NCBI GenBank assembly: GCA_030435675.1
Contig: CM059621.1
Coordinates: forward strand, 744,001-808,000
Origin: Steinernema hermaphroditum
Taxonomy: Eukaryota > Nematoda > Chromadorea > Rhabditida > Steinernematidae
Direction of reading: 5' to 3'
Length of the DNA stretch: 64,000 bases
Part shown: piece by piece, positions 24,175-35,292 of the stretch
Layout of the letters: every line of letters starts with the position of its first letter
Position numbering within the stretch: the stretch's first letter is position 1
Notes under the pieces: model-generated
The model's database searches: none
Told to the model about the DNA's origin: nothing
Seen by the model: the letters and a program-made list of their open reading frames with translations, nothing else
Made by a program: the position numbers and the translations under genes

Positions 24175-25230
24175 ATGAAGGTGCACACGGCCACATTCGT
24201 CGCCTCCTCCGTCAGCGGAATCGCGCTCGTCGTCTCCCTCGTCGCCGTCTTCAGCATCTACTCCGATGTGCAGAGCGCATGGGAGGAGCTCGACTCCGAG
24301 ATGACCTCCTTCAAGGTGGGCTCGTCGCAGAGGGGGTTACGGTAATGGACTACTGTTTAGGGAGCCACTGAGGACTTGTGGACTGATATCCAGAGCCTTT
24401 CTGCGGGACGCCGTCTTCGCCGTCAGGCCTATGGAGGCTACGGTGGATACGGTAACCCGGCGCCCCCTCAACCCCATGAGAATGCCCGAATCGAGCCTAA
24501 CTTCCCGAGTTTCCCTGCTCCGTCGCCTTCTCCCGCCCCGAAGGTCCCCGGCGGTCGTCCCGGAATCCCGATCAGCAACGGTCCCCCCAGCATTCCTCCA
24601 GCCCTCGACCGCACCGTCCCTCAAGGCGGCTGTCAGTGCCGCGCCGACAACAAGTGTCCCGCCGGCCCAGCTGGACCCAAGGGAGCCCCCGGCAAGTCTG
24701 GACCTAACGGTCTTGACGGCAAAGACGGTCATCCCGGAAAGCCCGCCGAGGACTTTACCCCCGAGAGAGAACACGGTGGCTGCTTCCACTGCCCCTCTGG
24801 AGCCCAGGGACCTCCCGGACCGATGGGTCGCCCCGGTGCCCGCGGCATGGCTGGCCCCCGCGGCCAAGACGGCATGCCCGCCCGCGACGGAGAACCCGGT
24901 CACCCCGGAGAGATGGGACCTCCTGGCCCGCCCGGTCCCGACGGACCCACTGGACACGTGGGAGAGAAGGGCCACGACGCCACGCAGCCTATCGGCCGTC
25001 CCGGACCGAAGGGAAAACGCGGAGAAGAGGGAGAGCAGGGACCCCAAGGAGAAAAGGGTTACGATGCCGGACCCGGCTTCCCCGGACCTCGTGGACAGCC
25101 CGGACCCCAGGGACCTCAGGGCCCCCGTGGTCACGACGGAGAACAGGGAGAAGAAGGACCCACTGGACGTCCCGGAAAGGACGCCGAGTACTGTCACTGC
25201 CCCCAGCACGGTGGATTCCGCAAGCTCTAA
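24175..25230 (+). CDS. cuticle collagen A
   Basis: Two exons, 24175-24315 and 24361-25230, with a 45-nt phase-0 intron, encode 336 aa. Residues 1-~55 are the nematode cuticle collagen N-terminal domain with one membrane-type helix (VSGIALVVSLVAVFSI). A furin-like RRLRR site lies at ~67-71. Then come a Tyr/Gly/Pro linker and Gly-X-Y blocks with short interruptions, flanked by paired cysteines (CQC, CFHC, CHC), ending HGGFRKL. It would be secreted by the hypodermis, trimmed at the RXXR site and disulfide-linked into the extracellular cuticle. The start was chosen because the N-terminal domain begins there and the upstream in-frame extension has no ATG. The intron contains an in-frame stop if retained. 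It is nearly identical to collagen B (32790-33821). Confidence 0.95.
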
Positions 25231-25267
25231 TCTACTTCTTCTCTTGTGCCTATTTCTAAAAATGTGC

Positions 25268-25273
25268 AATAAA
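25268..25273 (+). terminator. polyadenylation signal of collagen A
   Basis: AATAAA 38 nt after the stop codon. The convergent sds-22 stop is only 61 nt further on, so the two 3' ends nearly touch. Confidence 0.7.
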
Positions 25274-25333
25274 TCAATGTGATTCACAGAAAATGAGAAC
25301 ATATTAATACAAGGTGGTTTCATAACGTCAAGA

Positions 25334-26691
25334 TTAGGTTCGACAGACGGCAGCGTCGAGCTGTGTGATCTGCGGGAGCGCGAGGATCGCCTTCCTACGG
25401 TAGCTGTTGGGATCCTGCTTGTAGATGGGGTTGAACTCGAGGTATACGGTAGTCAATGATTTGATTTCTCTCAGGCGATCCACCTCTTTCCAGTCAGAGA
25501 TCTTATTTCCGTTTACCTAAACATACGATATGTAATCGATGTTCATACACGGTCTAGAGAGAAGCACACTGTGGCGTCTAGACATACAACGTACCCAAAG
25601 GTCCTCCAGCTCTGGCTTCTCACCGAGACCGTTGAAGTTAGTGATATCGTTGTTTGCCATGTCTACGATGATAAGCTCTTTCTAGAAAAACAAAAATGAA
25701 ACCTATCCATGCAAATCAAGCACACACCAGAGGCTCCAGAGCTTCAAGCGTTGTGATGCCCTGATCGGACATGCAAAGTTCCTGCAACTTTGATAGATGT
25801 TGAATTCCGTCCATATTCAGAAGACGGTTAGCCTAAGCACTTCCATTAGACTCATACACTAGGGTAAGCACTCACCGGCAAGGCTAGAGTCGTGATTTCC
25901 GTAAGGTTTTCAATGCCCTCGATCTTCCGAATCTTATTCTTTCCCAGGAACAGCTTCTTAATTTTTGTCAGATGGTTGATGTTCTCAATCTTGCGGATTC
26001 GGTTGTCGCCCAGCTCCAGAAGCTCAAGGTTCACCAGATTCTCAAGTCCTTCGATCTTGGTGATCTTGTTGGAGACCAAAAAGAGGCTCTTTAGATTCAC
26101 AAGCTTATCAAGGCCTAAATGGAAAATGTAAGCTAGAGGAACATGCGAAAATAGCCCACCTTCGATTTTGTGAATTCTATTGTGGCTCAAGTCGAGAGAT
26201 TCCAGATTAACCAATTGGTCCAAGCCCTGGATTTCGGTGAGTTGGTTATCGTATAGCTCCAAGTTCTCCAATGTTAAATGCGTAAGGTTCTCCACCACTT
26301 TGATGAAGTTCTGGCGAAGACAGAGCTCCTGAAACAGGCACATTAGACAGTCTCTACAGTCATTAGACGTCTACACTGATTGCTGTCTGGAACCACTATA
26401 ACAACCGCACACCTCCAGACTAATCAATGAAATGACATCTAGCAACATTTGCAGACGTCTCAATCAAGCCTCTACCGCCTCTTTGATCTAACGCACCTGT
26501 AGTTCCTGGAATCGCGACAGATCAGGGATGTGTGTCACGCGCCGCTGCACCAAGTCGATGTACGTCGAGTCGACCGGGATGGCATCCAGGTCGAAGAGGT
26601 TGTCCTTGCGGCCCTCTTCCTCCTGCGCAGGCGCGCCATTCTCCACGTCCGACTCGTCGGACGAATGAGCGTTTTGCTGTTCGACATCCAT
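25334..26691 (-). CDS. sds-22: protein phosphatase 1 regulatory subunit SDS22 (PPP1R7)
   Basis: Six minus-strand exons, 26691-26497, 26328-26160, 26114-25876, 25832-25728, 25681-25595 and 25516-25334, join in phase to 325 aa, the usual length for this family. Residues 1-~45 are acidic and disordered. The rest is a run of about 11 22-residue leucine-rich repeats of the SDS22 type (LDLSHNRIHKIEG, LVNLKSLFLVSNKITKIEG and so on), capped by YLEFNPIYKQ, the LRR cap motif. SDS22 binds the PP1 catalytic subunit, controlling its maturation and its activity in mitosis. A TTCAG acceptor directly abuts the ATG, a likely trans-splice site. It lies 127 nt downstream of cpsf-2 on the same strand, so a bicistronic operon is likely. 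Confidence 0.93.
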
Positions 26692-26818
26692 CTGAATTCA
26701 GATATAGCAATACCATACACTTCTCTAATCACAAGCATTTCATGGAAATCCATAACAGATCACAAGGACACCTAGACCGATAACATTTATATCAATAACA
26801 GCTCCAAAAATCTGTACA
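26692..26818 (-). promoter_or_regulatory. intercistronic region cpsf-2/sds-22
   Basis: 127 nt separate the cpsf-2 stop from the sds-22 ATG, in the range of nematode operon spacers. No canonical AATAAA was found, only GATATAAAT. The spacer ends in TGAATTCAG directly before ATG, a good trans-splice acceptor. This would allow SL2-type processing of the downstream cistron. Confidence 0.6.
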
Positions 26819-29800
26819 TCAAACAATTGCGAATTGATTGTAAACAACGTCCCGGATCCGGTAGTAATCTTCGGATAGACAGCCCTCCACATGGAACTTC
26901 CCCGCTTCGTTTCTTCGTATGCTGACCGAGTTGTTCACGTACAGTACTCCGCAGTTGAAATCCGCCTGGAATCCTTCGGCCACGAAGAAATGCTTCATGT
27001 CGGAGAGTTTCGGGTCGTTGACGAACACCGCCTGATGCGGCGGGATCTCAGAGACCGGCAGCATCTCCAAGTAGAGCTTCTCAACGGCGGTATTCTCTTC
27101 AACGCGTCTCTGCACAGGGGCATTCTCTTCTGGGTCGATTTCTTCATCGACTTCCATCTTCTCCACCGGCTCAGCCGCCTTAGCTGCTTCAGATTCTAGC
27201 GCTTTCAGTTTCTCTCCGACGAGTGGTTCGAAGACGATCTGGTTGTTCTCGATTTTGCGGAGCACGCGAGCGTCGATCCAGGCCAGCTCGGCGTCTTTTA
27301 CCTTTTGGAACACGAGAGAGGACATCAGCTGCTCATTGAGGACGACTTGAAGGATGTGAGATTCTATTGTCGCATCAACAACCTCTCCGAGACACGGTGT
27401 GAAAACGCTTCCCTAAAGCAGACGGTTTACAAACTGCGACGTGTACGTCATCTACCTGAACAAGGTCATTCTCCTTAACATAATCGGAGAGGTGCTGCGT
27501 GGCCTCAGGCGATCCGTGAACAAGAATCAGTTGCTTTGGCTTGATCTGCCCCAAGAACTTCTTAATCGACTCGCCATCGGAGCGGCCTTCGAAGTCAATG
27601 TACTCGACTCTGCAGAGCACCTCGACCTTCGTCTTCGACGTCACACACTTGGTTGGCCTTTCTAACGGTTTCGACATGGGCTTCGGCTCCGCTTCACTTC
27701 TATCGGCGATTTCTTCTTGAATCGGAGCTTCTTGGGACATTGCGTCGATATCAGGCACTATGCCATCGTTCACTATGTAATCTTCGGGTCGGATCATCTC
27801 TCCATAGGCGTCCATCTGAAGATAACATGATAAATACAGTCTCGAAGGTGTGATCTTACCTTTATTCTGTGCTCATGGTGAGGGAACATGGGGAATGAGC
27901 GCTTGTTCTGTTTGAAAAACGACGATTTCTGTTGGGGTTCGTACGTCCATAGGATACTACTCTTTGTGTTGCGCTTGTTAAAATCTAAAAGGACGTAGTT
28001 ACTACGGTGTTGAAATAGGGCACTCCTATCAGATAGCGTTGCGAAATGTCTTTTACGTGTGGACGGGGACGCCGAGGTGGAATACAAACTACAAAAACCA
28101 CCAGGTGATTTCAATGTGCAAATTTAGCATGAACCACCAAAGATTAGAATGACATCAGGCTGGCGACATGACAACTTACCATTCTTATTAGGACCCAATT
28201 TTCTGTAGTTGTTGGCGCCAGTGGCAGCAGCCTCACAAACAGCAGCTAACGTATCTTCGTCGTCACTGTCGTCCGACTCCACAGCGTACTCCAATCGAGC
28301 ACTCCTCCTCGCCGCCTCTAGTCTCTGACGAATCGCCTCCTGCTCCTCCTCCTTCTTTTTGCGGATCCACGCCTCCAGCTCGGCGCCATCGAGCAAAACG
28401 CGCCGTTTCACCTCTAACCGGATGATGTTCGATATCGGACGATTCGCTTCACGCGCCTCCGCCATTCTGATGAGCTTCGTGCCGAGGGTGCGATCACCCG
28501 AACGCCCGGACACGATGATCGTGTTCTTCGAGTTGGCGCACCAGTCGAGGAAAAGCTCTCGGGATAAGCCTGACTCCATATCGAGGCCGGAGACGAGTAC
28601 TACTTTGGGCGAACGTATGCGGTACAGATCGTTCTTATTGTGACACAACTGGACGTGACGGAACTGGAATGGATTCGTACGTTGTACTTCGAAGTTTTTC
28701 TGAATCTTGTCGGACATCCACTCTATGAGACTTTTCGCGTATTCTACAACTGACGAGGCGACAGAGCTCAGCATAACGAGGCTGTAGGTCATCAAGCCGG
28801 CATCAACACTAAAGCACACAACGTCAGATCCCAAATCACACAGCTGTAAAATTACTTCTGCCATAGCTGATCAAGAAGATGCGCCAATTCTAGCATTCTG
28901 CCGGCCGTGTCAATGACGAGCATGACATCACCGCCATTACGGACGGTATTGAGCAGCTTCGTCAAGAGCATCTCATCGCGGAACTTCCGCCGAGCCTGGT
29001 TGTACATGGAGTTGTACGAGTCCATAATTAGCAAATTCGGCCTGCCGATTCCGTCGAACGTACACCCGTTCAGATGGCGCTCTTTCTTGTGGTTGAAATC
29101 GACGGCATAAACGATCTCTTCATCGCCCATCTTGGTGATTTTCCAAATGGCACCTCCCATCATGTGTCCAGCTGGATACGGCGTGATTTGGAGTCCATTA
29201 TCTCCTTTTAGTAGGATCTAAACGAAATCCATAAAATATGGGTATAAAAAGGACTGATTATACAGTCTGAGTGTACTTCACTTGCTGCACATAGCGCATC
29301 GCCTGGTCGATATCGTCAAAATTGAAGTGGCTGAAGTCTTCGGCGCTGAGGTGCCCTTGCACCCAGTCGTACAGAAACATCGCCGACATTTTACAAACGG
29401 GAACCTAAAATCAGGACAATGTATTAATAGAAACGGAGGAGAAATTATGATCAAGTCTATTTTTGTCTCTGGCTCATGTGTACTATGGAAAACAGGTGAG
29501 AAGAGCCTGTCTGATTCAAAGTCATACACGTTTATAAGCCAAACAGCACATTTTTTAGCATTCTTGTTGGCAGGTATTTTAAAAGAATTTGTCATGTGCA
29601 TGTCCAGACAGTTTCCTTGTGTCTCAAACTTGCCGACACTATCATTCTGGCTAGACATCATGTCTAGAGACATATCTTGTTCATATCACGTTCCACGAGC
29701 AGCTGAACGGAGACTGGTTGTTACAAGCGCAGACTACTCCTCCTTCCGTCTAACACTTGCACAAAACATATACCATCACACCTCCTTCGGTCAGGCCACT

Positions 29801-30151
29801 TTCAGCACGCCTTTTTGGAAGAGGTCGGTCGTTTTCAAGCGTTCTTACCGTTGCATAAACCGGACACTTCAGTCCACACTTCGCCACCAGATAAGGCAAA
29901 GCTCCAGCATGCGCGATATCTCCGTAACTCAGCAACACAGCATTGATTTTAGGGATTCTTCTCTTCACCGCTTCAATGTACGCCATGTCAAACCGTTCAT
30001 CCCATCCACAATCGAGCAGAAAATAAACATCATCCACCTAAAACGACTCATCAGCTTCGTCTGCGGCAAATAAGCTTACTTGAAGAAGATAGCATAGCGG
30101 GCCGTCATCCAGAACGCCGGACAGCGCTTCCAGCTTCACGATCGACGTCAT
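26819..30151 (-). CDS. cpsf-2: cleavage and polyadenylation specificity factor subunit 2 (CPSF100)
   Basis: Eight exons, 30151-30080, 30037-29849, 29404-29264, 29217-28856, 28808-28180, 27984-27860, 27815-27456 and 27412-26819, join in phase to 823 aa. The N-terminus ([21 protein letters not shown]) is the metallo-beta-lactamase fold. Beta-CASP features follow (TDTAGR-like [35 protein letters not shown]). A charged linker with [15 protein letters not shown] leads to the C-terminal domain, ending [18 protein letters not shown]100 is the inactive partner of the CPSF73 nuclease in the nuclear mRNA 3'-end processing complex. As expected, the zinc-ligand HXHXDH motif is absent; the equivalent segment reads [11 protein letters not shown]. 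One 47-nt intron (28809-28855) is in-frame readable on one side, which blurs that boundary. The 5' side faces csn-3 about 1 kb away. Confidence 0.95.
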
Positions 30152-31182
30152 CGTGGATAATTACCCGCTCTGGAAGAGTGAAAAACGGTGAAGTTCAGTG
30201 AAAAAAGCCTCTGGAGTTCAGAAAAACCGTATAAAAGCGGATGTTCGTAGCAAAAAGCGACGCGCGACGCGTGCGAAATCCCACGAAGAAGAAGCGGCAA
30301 AACAAAGTGCGTTGGATGCAGTGGGAAGGGAAGATAAGGAGGAACCTTAATTAGAAGCTCCGCTGGCGCGTGACAATAGAGAAGTTTTAAGAAAGAAGCA
30401 GAAGCGAAACGGAAAACGGTCAAATCAATGCTCGATCACAAAAAAAGGGGAAATGCCGTATGTTCGGTCGCTCCAGTCGCGACGCGCCAAAATCAACGAA
30501 AACAAGGCTCATGACGAACTTCAAAATTTAGAGGAAGGGTTACCTGAGTGACAAGATTTTCTAGCTCAATTGCTTGGGCTATGTCTTTTCTCTGTTCGTC
30601 TTACCCTCTTCATAACGAAGCGAGTCGAGAAAGGTTCATATCCTTCATTTCAACTTGCTTGAACTGAAAAGGGCAGATGGAACTTAGATAGTTTTTGTCA
30701 ACTTCGCCTTTGTGGACGGTAGAGACCGGTTTCGGTCAGAAGGTTCGGCTCAGGGCTATGCGACAGTCCAGAGTTAAGACCGGAGAGTCCAGACAGGAAT
30801 TTTTATAGACGGGTGGGAATTTTTATCCGAGATCAAGTCCGAGTTCAACTCGGAGTCCACCCTACCCGAACTCGAAGCCCAAACGGAGGAAGACTCGATT
30901 CTCGGAGCGATTAACACGGACAGTGATGACGAATAAACGGTGGCAACTGGGAAAACTGTCCACACAGTGTTCGCATGGCAAAATTTCAGAATTTTCGTGG
31001 TGGGACCAAGATCAGGATTCTTAGCATGCAAAGAGAACAGGCTTCAGATTGCAATGCTTTGTTTCATTCACACACTGGCAAAAACAGAATCGATGCCAGA
31101 TTGCCCGATGCATCACTTCGATCTCATATATTCCCTCATAATTGGTCTAGATCAGTTAACCAACCCAACAGAACGACCAGCA
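30152..31182. other. divergent intergenic region cpsf-2/csn-3
   Basis: About 1 kb between the divergent starts of cpsf-2 and csn-3, so promoters for both must lie here. A GTCAGAAGGTTCGG fragment near 30737 belongs to the tRNA-arm repeat family, and 30830-30910 is a degenerate GAGTC/ACTCG-rich stretch. No gene is seen. Confidence 0.6.
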
Positions 31183-32632
31183 ATGTCCACCGCCTTGGGA
31201 GCGATCCGCGGATTCATCGGCGGAAGTGGTGGGCTGACCTACGACTCCTACATGAAGCGTATCGCGGAGAGAGGCCGGATGGCGCAGACGCTGGCCGACG
31301 ACCACAACACTTTCCTGATGAAGGACAGCTTCAAGAGCTTTTCGCAGGAGGACCTGATGCGCGCCCTGGAGATGGTCGATCCGCGCACCCAGACGATCCC
31401 TTTCATGACGCTGTTGTTCGTGAAGACGCTGAAAGACGTCGCTCAAAGGGGCGTCGGGAGCAAGATCGCGAATTTCATGCAGACGATGATGTATGTCGTC
31501 GATCGTGTCAGTCAGATCAACGTCGACCATGCTTGCCTGATCCTGGATATCTGTAAGTTGGTTCATTTTGAGATGATCTGATTGATCGTTTGTCTTTTCA
31601 GATCTGCAGAGCCTCGAGTTCGTCATGTCTTTCGCCAAACAGCCTATCGGAAAAGAGGCACAGCGCGTCGCTTTGACGTTCGTACGCAACGGCCTCGTCG
31701 CTTTGACCAAGAAGGACCGGAAGATGACCCGAATCCATCCGACGTTCTTCCAACTCTGCATAGTCTCCGATCTGGAGGAGGTTGCTCGTGACGCCATCTA
31801 TGAGGACGCTCGAGAGCTGATCTTCGATGTACGTTCTCCCCAATATCCGATCTATATTAACCCTAAGCGTTTCTAGAAGGAACTTGCCACATTCGATCGA
31901 CAAGAACTCCTCCCGTTCATGTACTTCATCCATGGCGCCCAAGTACAGCTCAACCTGCAGAACTTGCATGAAGCGCTTCACCTCTATCTGAACGCCCTTA
32001 TGGTCCCGTACAAAGGCATCTCCGAGACGCATCTCCATGTCTACAAGCGCTTCATCCTCATCAACTTCATCCTCGGCCGTCCGATCGCTCAACTTCCCAG
32101 CTGTCTTAGCCAAGCTTTCGAGCGCACCTTCCAGCAGAAATGCTGCGAATATGAGGAGTTGATCAAGCTGGCGTCCAGGAGGATCTACAAGCGCAACCAT
32201 CTTGAAGAGGTCAGGAAGTACGTCATACAGAAGCAGCGTGTCTTCGATAACGACGACGTGGAGTGGCTGGTTCGCCGCGTTCTCCAGCGTGTCGAACAGG
32301 ACATGGTCATGAGTGTGGCCAGTACGTTCAAGAAGATCTCATTGGAGGAGGCGTGCAAGAGATGCTTCTTCAACTCGAAGAAAGAACTCTACAGGGCAGT
32401 CGAGCAGCTCGTGGAAAGCGGTTGCTTGGTCATGGATTATGACGAAGATACGAAATTCATTAGGTTCGATATGCCCGAGCAAAAGAAGATTAACCAGGAG
32501 GCACTGGTCGACGCGCAGAGGAAAATCGCCACGCTGAAGAAGGCCGTCGCCCATTATGACGAGCTTAGCCGAAAGCACAAAGATTACGTCGCCAAGGACA
32601 AGAAGATGAAGCCTAGCTTCCCTGATTTCTAA
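31183..32632 (+). CDS. csn-3: COP9 signalosome subunit 3
   Basis: Three exons, 31183-31552, 31602-31828 and 31877-32632, with 49- and 48-nt introns, give 450 aa. The central helical region (IHPTFFQLCIVSDLEEVARD, then FMYFIHGAQVQLNLQNLHEA) matches the TPR-like part of CSN3. LYLNALMVPYKGISETHLHV and YKRFILINFILG precede a PCI winged-helix domain (~300-400) with KISLEEACKRCF and VEQLVESGCLVMDYDEDTKF. The tail is basic (KDKKMKPSFPDF). CSN3 is a scaffold subunit of the complex that removes NEDD8 from cullins. The first ~120 residues are less conserved. The reading frame stays open upstream of the chosen ATG, so the N-terminus is tentative. Another PCI protein such as RPN3 is less likely. Confidence 0.84.
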
Positions 32633-32685
32633 GATTTCTTCCTAGGAACTTTAGAGGCGTGTGGTCTGGATTCTTTTTGAAGTTA

Positions 32686-32691
32686 AATAAA
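32686..32691 (+). terminator. polyadenylation signal of csn-3
   Basis: AATAAA 54 nt after the csn-3 stop codon, just ahead of the convergent collagen B 3' end. Confidence 0.65.
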
Positions 32692-32789
32692 TTATGATAT
32701 CGTCGATAGGTTTTGAGATAGGATCAGTATCAATGAACACTTTATGCTACTTCACTTTCACAAATAAGAGACATAGAAGAATACATAAG

Positions 32790-33821
32790 TTAGAGCTTGC
32801 GGAATCCACCCTGTTGAGGACAGTGGCAGTACTCGGCGTCCTTTCCGGGACGTCCAGTGGGTCCTTCTTCTCCCTGTTCTCCGTCGTGACCACGGGGGCC
32901 CTGAGGTCCCTGGGGTCCGGGCTGTCCACGAGGTCCGGGGAAGCCGGGTCCGGCATCGTAACCCTTTTCTCCTTGGGGTCCCTGCTCTCCCTCTTCTCCG
33001 CGTTTTCCCTTCGGTCCGGGACGGCCGATAGGCTGCGTGGCGTCGTGGCCCTTCTCTCCCACGTGTCCAGTGGGTCCGTCGGGACCGGGCGGGCCAGGAG
33101 GTCCCATCTCTCCGGGGTGACCGGGTTCTCCGTCGCGGGCGGGCATGCCGTCTTGGCCGCGGGGGCCAGCCATACCGCGAGCACCGGGGCGACCCATCGG
33201 TCCGGGAGGTCCCTGGGCGCCAGAGGGGCAGTGGAAGCAGCCGCCGTGTTCTCTCTCGGGGGTGAAGTCCTCGGCGGGCTTTCCGGGATGACCGTCTTTG
33301 CCGTCAAGACCGTTAGGTCCAGACTTGCCGGGGGCGCCCTTGGGTCCAGCTGGGCCGGCGGGACACTTGTTGTCGGCGCGGCACTGGCAGCCTCCTTGAG
33401 GGACGGTGCGGTCGAGGGCTGGCGGAATGCTGGGAGGGCCGTTGCTGATCGGGATTCCGGGACGACCGCCGGGGACCTTCGGGGCGGGAGACGGCGATGG
33501 AGCAGGGAAGCTAGGGAAGTTAGGAACGACGGGTTGAGGAGGAGCGGGGTTGCCATAACCTCCATAAGCCTGACGACGAAGGCGTTGGCCATTAGTGAGG
33601 GTGAGGATATCAGTCCACAAGTCCTCAGTAGCTCCCTAAACAGTAGTCCATTACCGTAACCCCCTCTGCGACGAGCCCACCTTGAAGGAGATCATCTCGG
33701 AGTCGAGCTCCTCCCATGCGCTCTGCACATCGGAGTAGATGCTGAAGACGGCGACGAGGGAGACGACGAGCGCGATTCCGCTGACGGAGGAGGCGACGAA
33801 TGTGGCCGTGTGCACCTTCAT
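32790..33821 (-). CDS. cuticle collagen B, inverted near-copy of collagen A
   Basis: Two exons, 33821-33681 and 33635-32790, with a 45-nt intron, encode 328 aa. The N-terminal domain differs from collagen A only at Thr/Ile near residue 44. The intron is identical. After the RLRRQ cleavage site collagen B lacks a short GGY/HENARIE stretch (8 residues overall). Through the whole Gly-X-Y region the two proteins are the same by eye, down to the final CHCPQ(H/Q)GGFRKL. It has the same role as collagen A. Differences cluster in the segment just before and after the cleavage site (DILTLTNGQ against DIQSLSAGR), suggesting the rest has been homogenised. Confidence 0.95.
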
Positions 33822-33938
33822 GTCGGAGACGAGGCTGTACAAGACGCCGTTCGGGGGCCTTTTAAGGCGCGCCACCCAAGTGGGTCATCGGCTTTTTTGC
33901 CACTCTCGACGTCCGAACAAAGGGACTCATCGTATTTT
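33822..33938 (-). promoter_or_regulatory. collagen B core promoter and 5' UTR
   Basis: Mirror of 24057-24174, with the GCGCGCC box and TTAAAAGG. Only a few substitutions separate the two, close to the start codon (CCCGAACGGCGTC against CCCGCACGACGTC). Beyond 33938 the sequences are unrelated. Confidence 0.55.
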
Positions 33939-33939
33939 T

Positions 33940-35292
33940 TGCTTGTTGCGAGAGAAGTGTGTCACGGAAATGGACGTGTTTCTCCAAAATAAGTGTGCAA
34001 GTGTGGAACGGATAACGTAATCACCTCTCTCATCTAGAATCTGTCGACTTGAGTCTCTATCTTTCTGATCTCATGTTTAAGATTTTGCATTGCTTCTATA
34101 GTCGGGATCTACTCTAATGTAAACTCCCGTCTATCGTTGTGACTCGAAACGTAATAAAACTATCATGAACCCCACTTCTTCTTTCGTCATGTTAGCATTG
34201 ACTGGGCTTCTTCCCGCCTTTCGTCATCTCTAACTATTCGGATCATCGCTTCACCATCTGAATGACGTGTGTAATCGATGTGCGTGCATCATCCATCTAC
34301 TTCCCAGCATATTTACTGTACCTGTAGGGGTTCTGTTTATCTTTTCTCACTCCTTACCCATGGTTTCATATCATATTTCTCTTACTGTACACCCTCGCCT
34401 CATACGTGCCTGTCCTCTTATACTATACCTTACTAGCTCGTCTAGGTTGCTTTGTGCTTAACGTTTTCATGCTTGCAGCCTCACATCTGCCAGATAGCCT
34501 TTTGTTTGATCTGACAATGATGTCTGAAACTGACCCGGTCTATGTCTATACTCGACCAGTCGATTCTAGCCATCCTCAACGACTCACTTTCAGCACTTTC
34601 CTCACTGGTGTGCCGGTTAATGCATCAGCTTTTCCCCGATCTATCTCTGCCCCGATCAATGCCTTATCCTATGCTTCGCCTGTCCTCCTATATTATACAA
34701 TATCAGGGTAAATGTATATAAACTTCGGTATATCGTACTGTCTTTGATTATCTTTTCTCACTCTTTATCCATCGTTCCATATCGTTTGTTATCTCCTGCT
34801 GTACTCCCTCGCCTCATAGGTGCTACATCTCCTGTTCTATTGTACCTTATATGACAATCACAATGTCTGGGTAAATTGTTTGTGAAAGTTTTCAGCCTTC
34901 CATATTGTAATTTGTAATTGTAAACGGCATGCTTCTTGCAATACATATACATATATCCTCAGGTCGCCAAGGACAGTTCACACAGAATGTGCCGTGAGAC
35001 TACAAAGTGCAAGAGTTCATATTATAAACAATGCCTAAAGAGGTGCATTCCCGGAAAGCTTAATCGGAACCGTTGTCCTCTCAGGCAACGTGTCAAGGAG
35101 CAAAAATAGTGAACGCATGTTTCATCGTTAGTCGTCTATTGCTTCGGATGTTGAATGACTAATTACAACGATGGGAAACTGAGCTAAGATTATTCTGTTT
35201 CCACGCGCTCTTCCATTGTCTTCTATCGATTTACGTAGGATTACGTACATAGCTTACCCCGCTTTCTGCTGCTTTTTCCACTTTTGAGCTCC
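33940..35292. other. intergenic, no supported gene
   Basis: Pyrimidine-rich DNA. It holds a diverged direct duplication (34328-34860, listed separately). No coding segment is recognisable. Confidence 0.6.
34328..34860. repeat. diverged direct repeats, pyrimidine-rich
   Basis: Segment ~34335-34440 (TTATCTTTTCTCACTCCTTA to CTGTACACCCTCGCCTCATA, then CCTCTTATACTATACCTTA) recurs at ~34749-34855 (TTATCTTTTCTCACTCTTTA, CTGTACTCCCTCGCCTCATA). A third partial copy lies around 34665-34705. Unit spacing is about 415 nt. Confidence 0.65.

Noticed and set aside
24337..25323. 328-codon open frame antisense to collagen A (and 32694-33659 antisense to collagen B)
   Set aside because: The codon pattern of Gly-X-Y repeats suppresses stops on the other strand. 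The peptide is low-complexity Ser/Gly/Leu and the sense gene is certain.
29282..30073. 263-codon plus-strand frame across cpsf-2 exons 2-3 and their intron
   Set aside because: It covers confirmed cpsf-2 exons antisense, has no recognisable domain and no splice context of its own.
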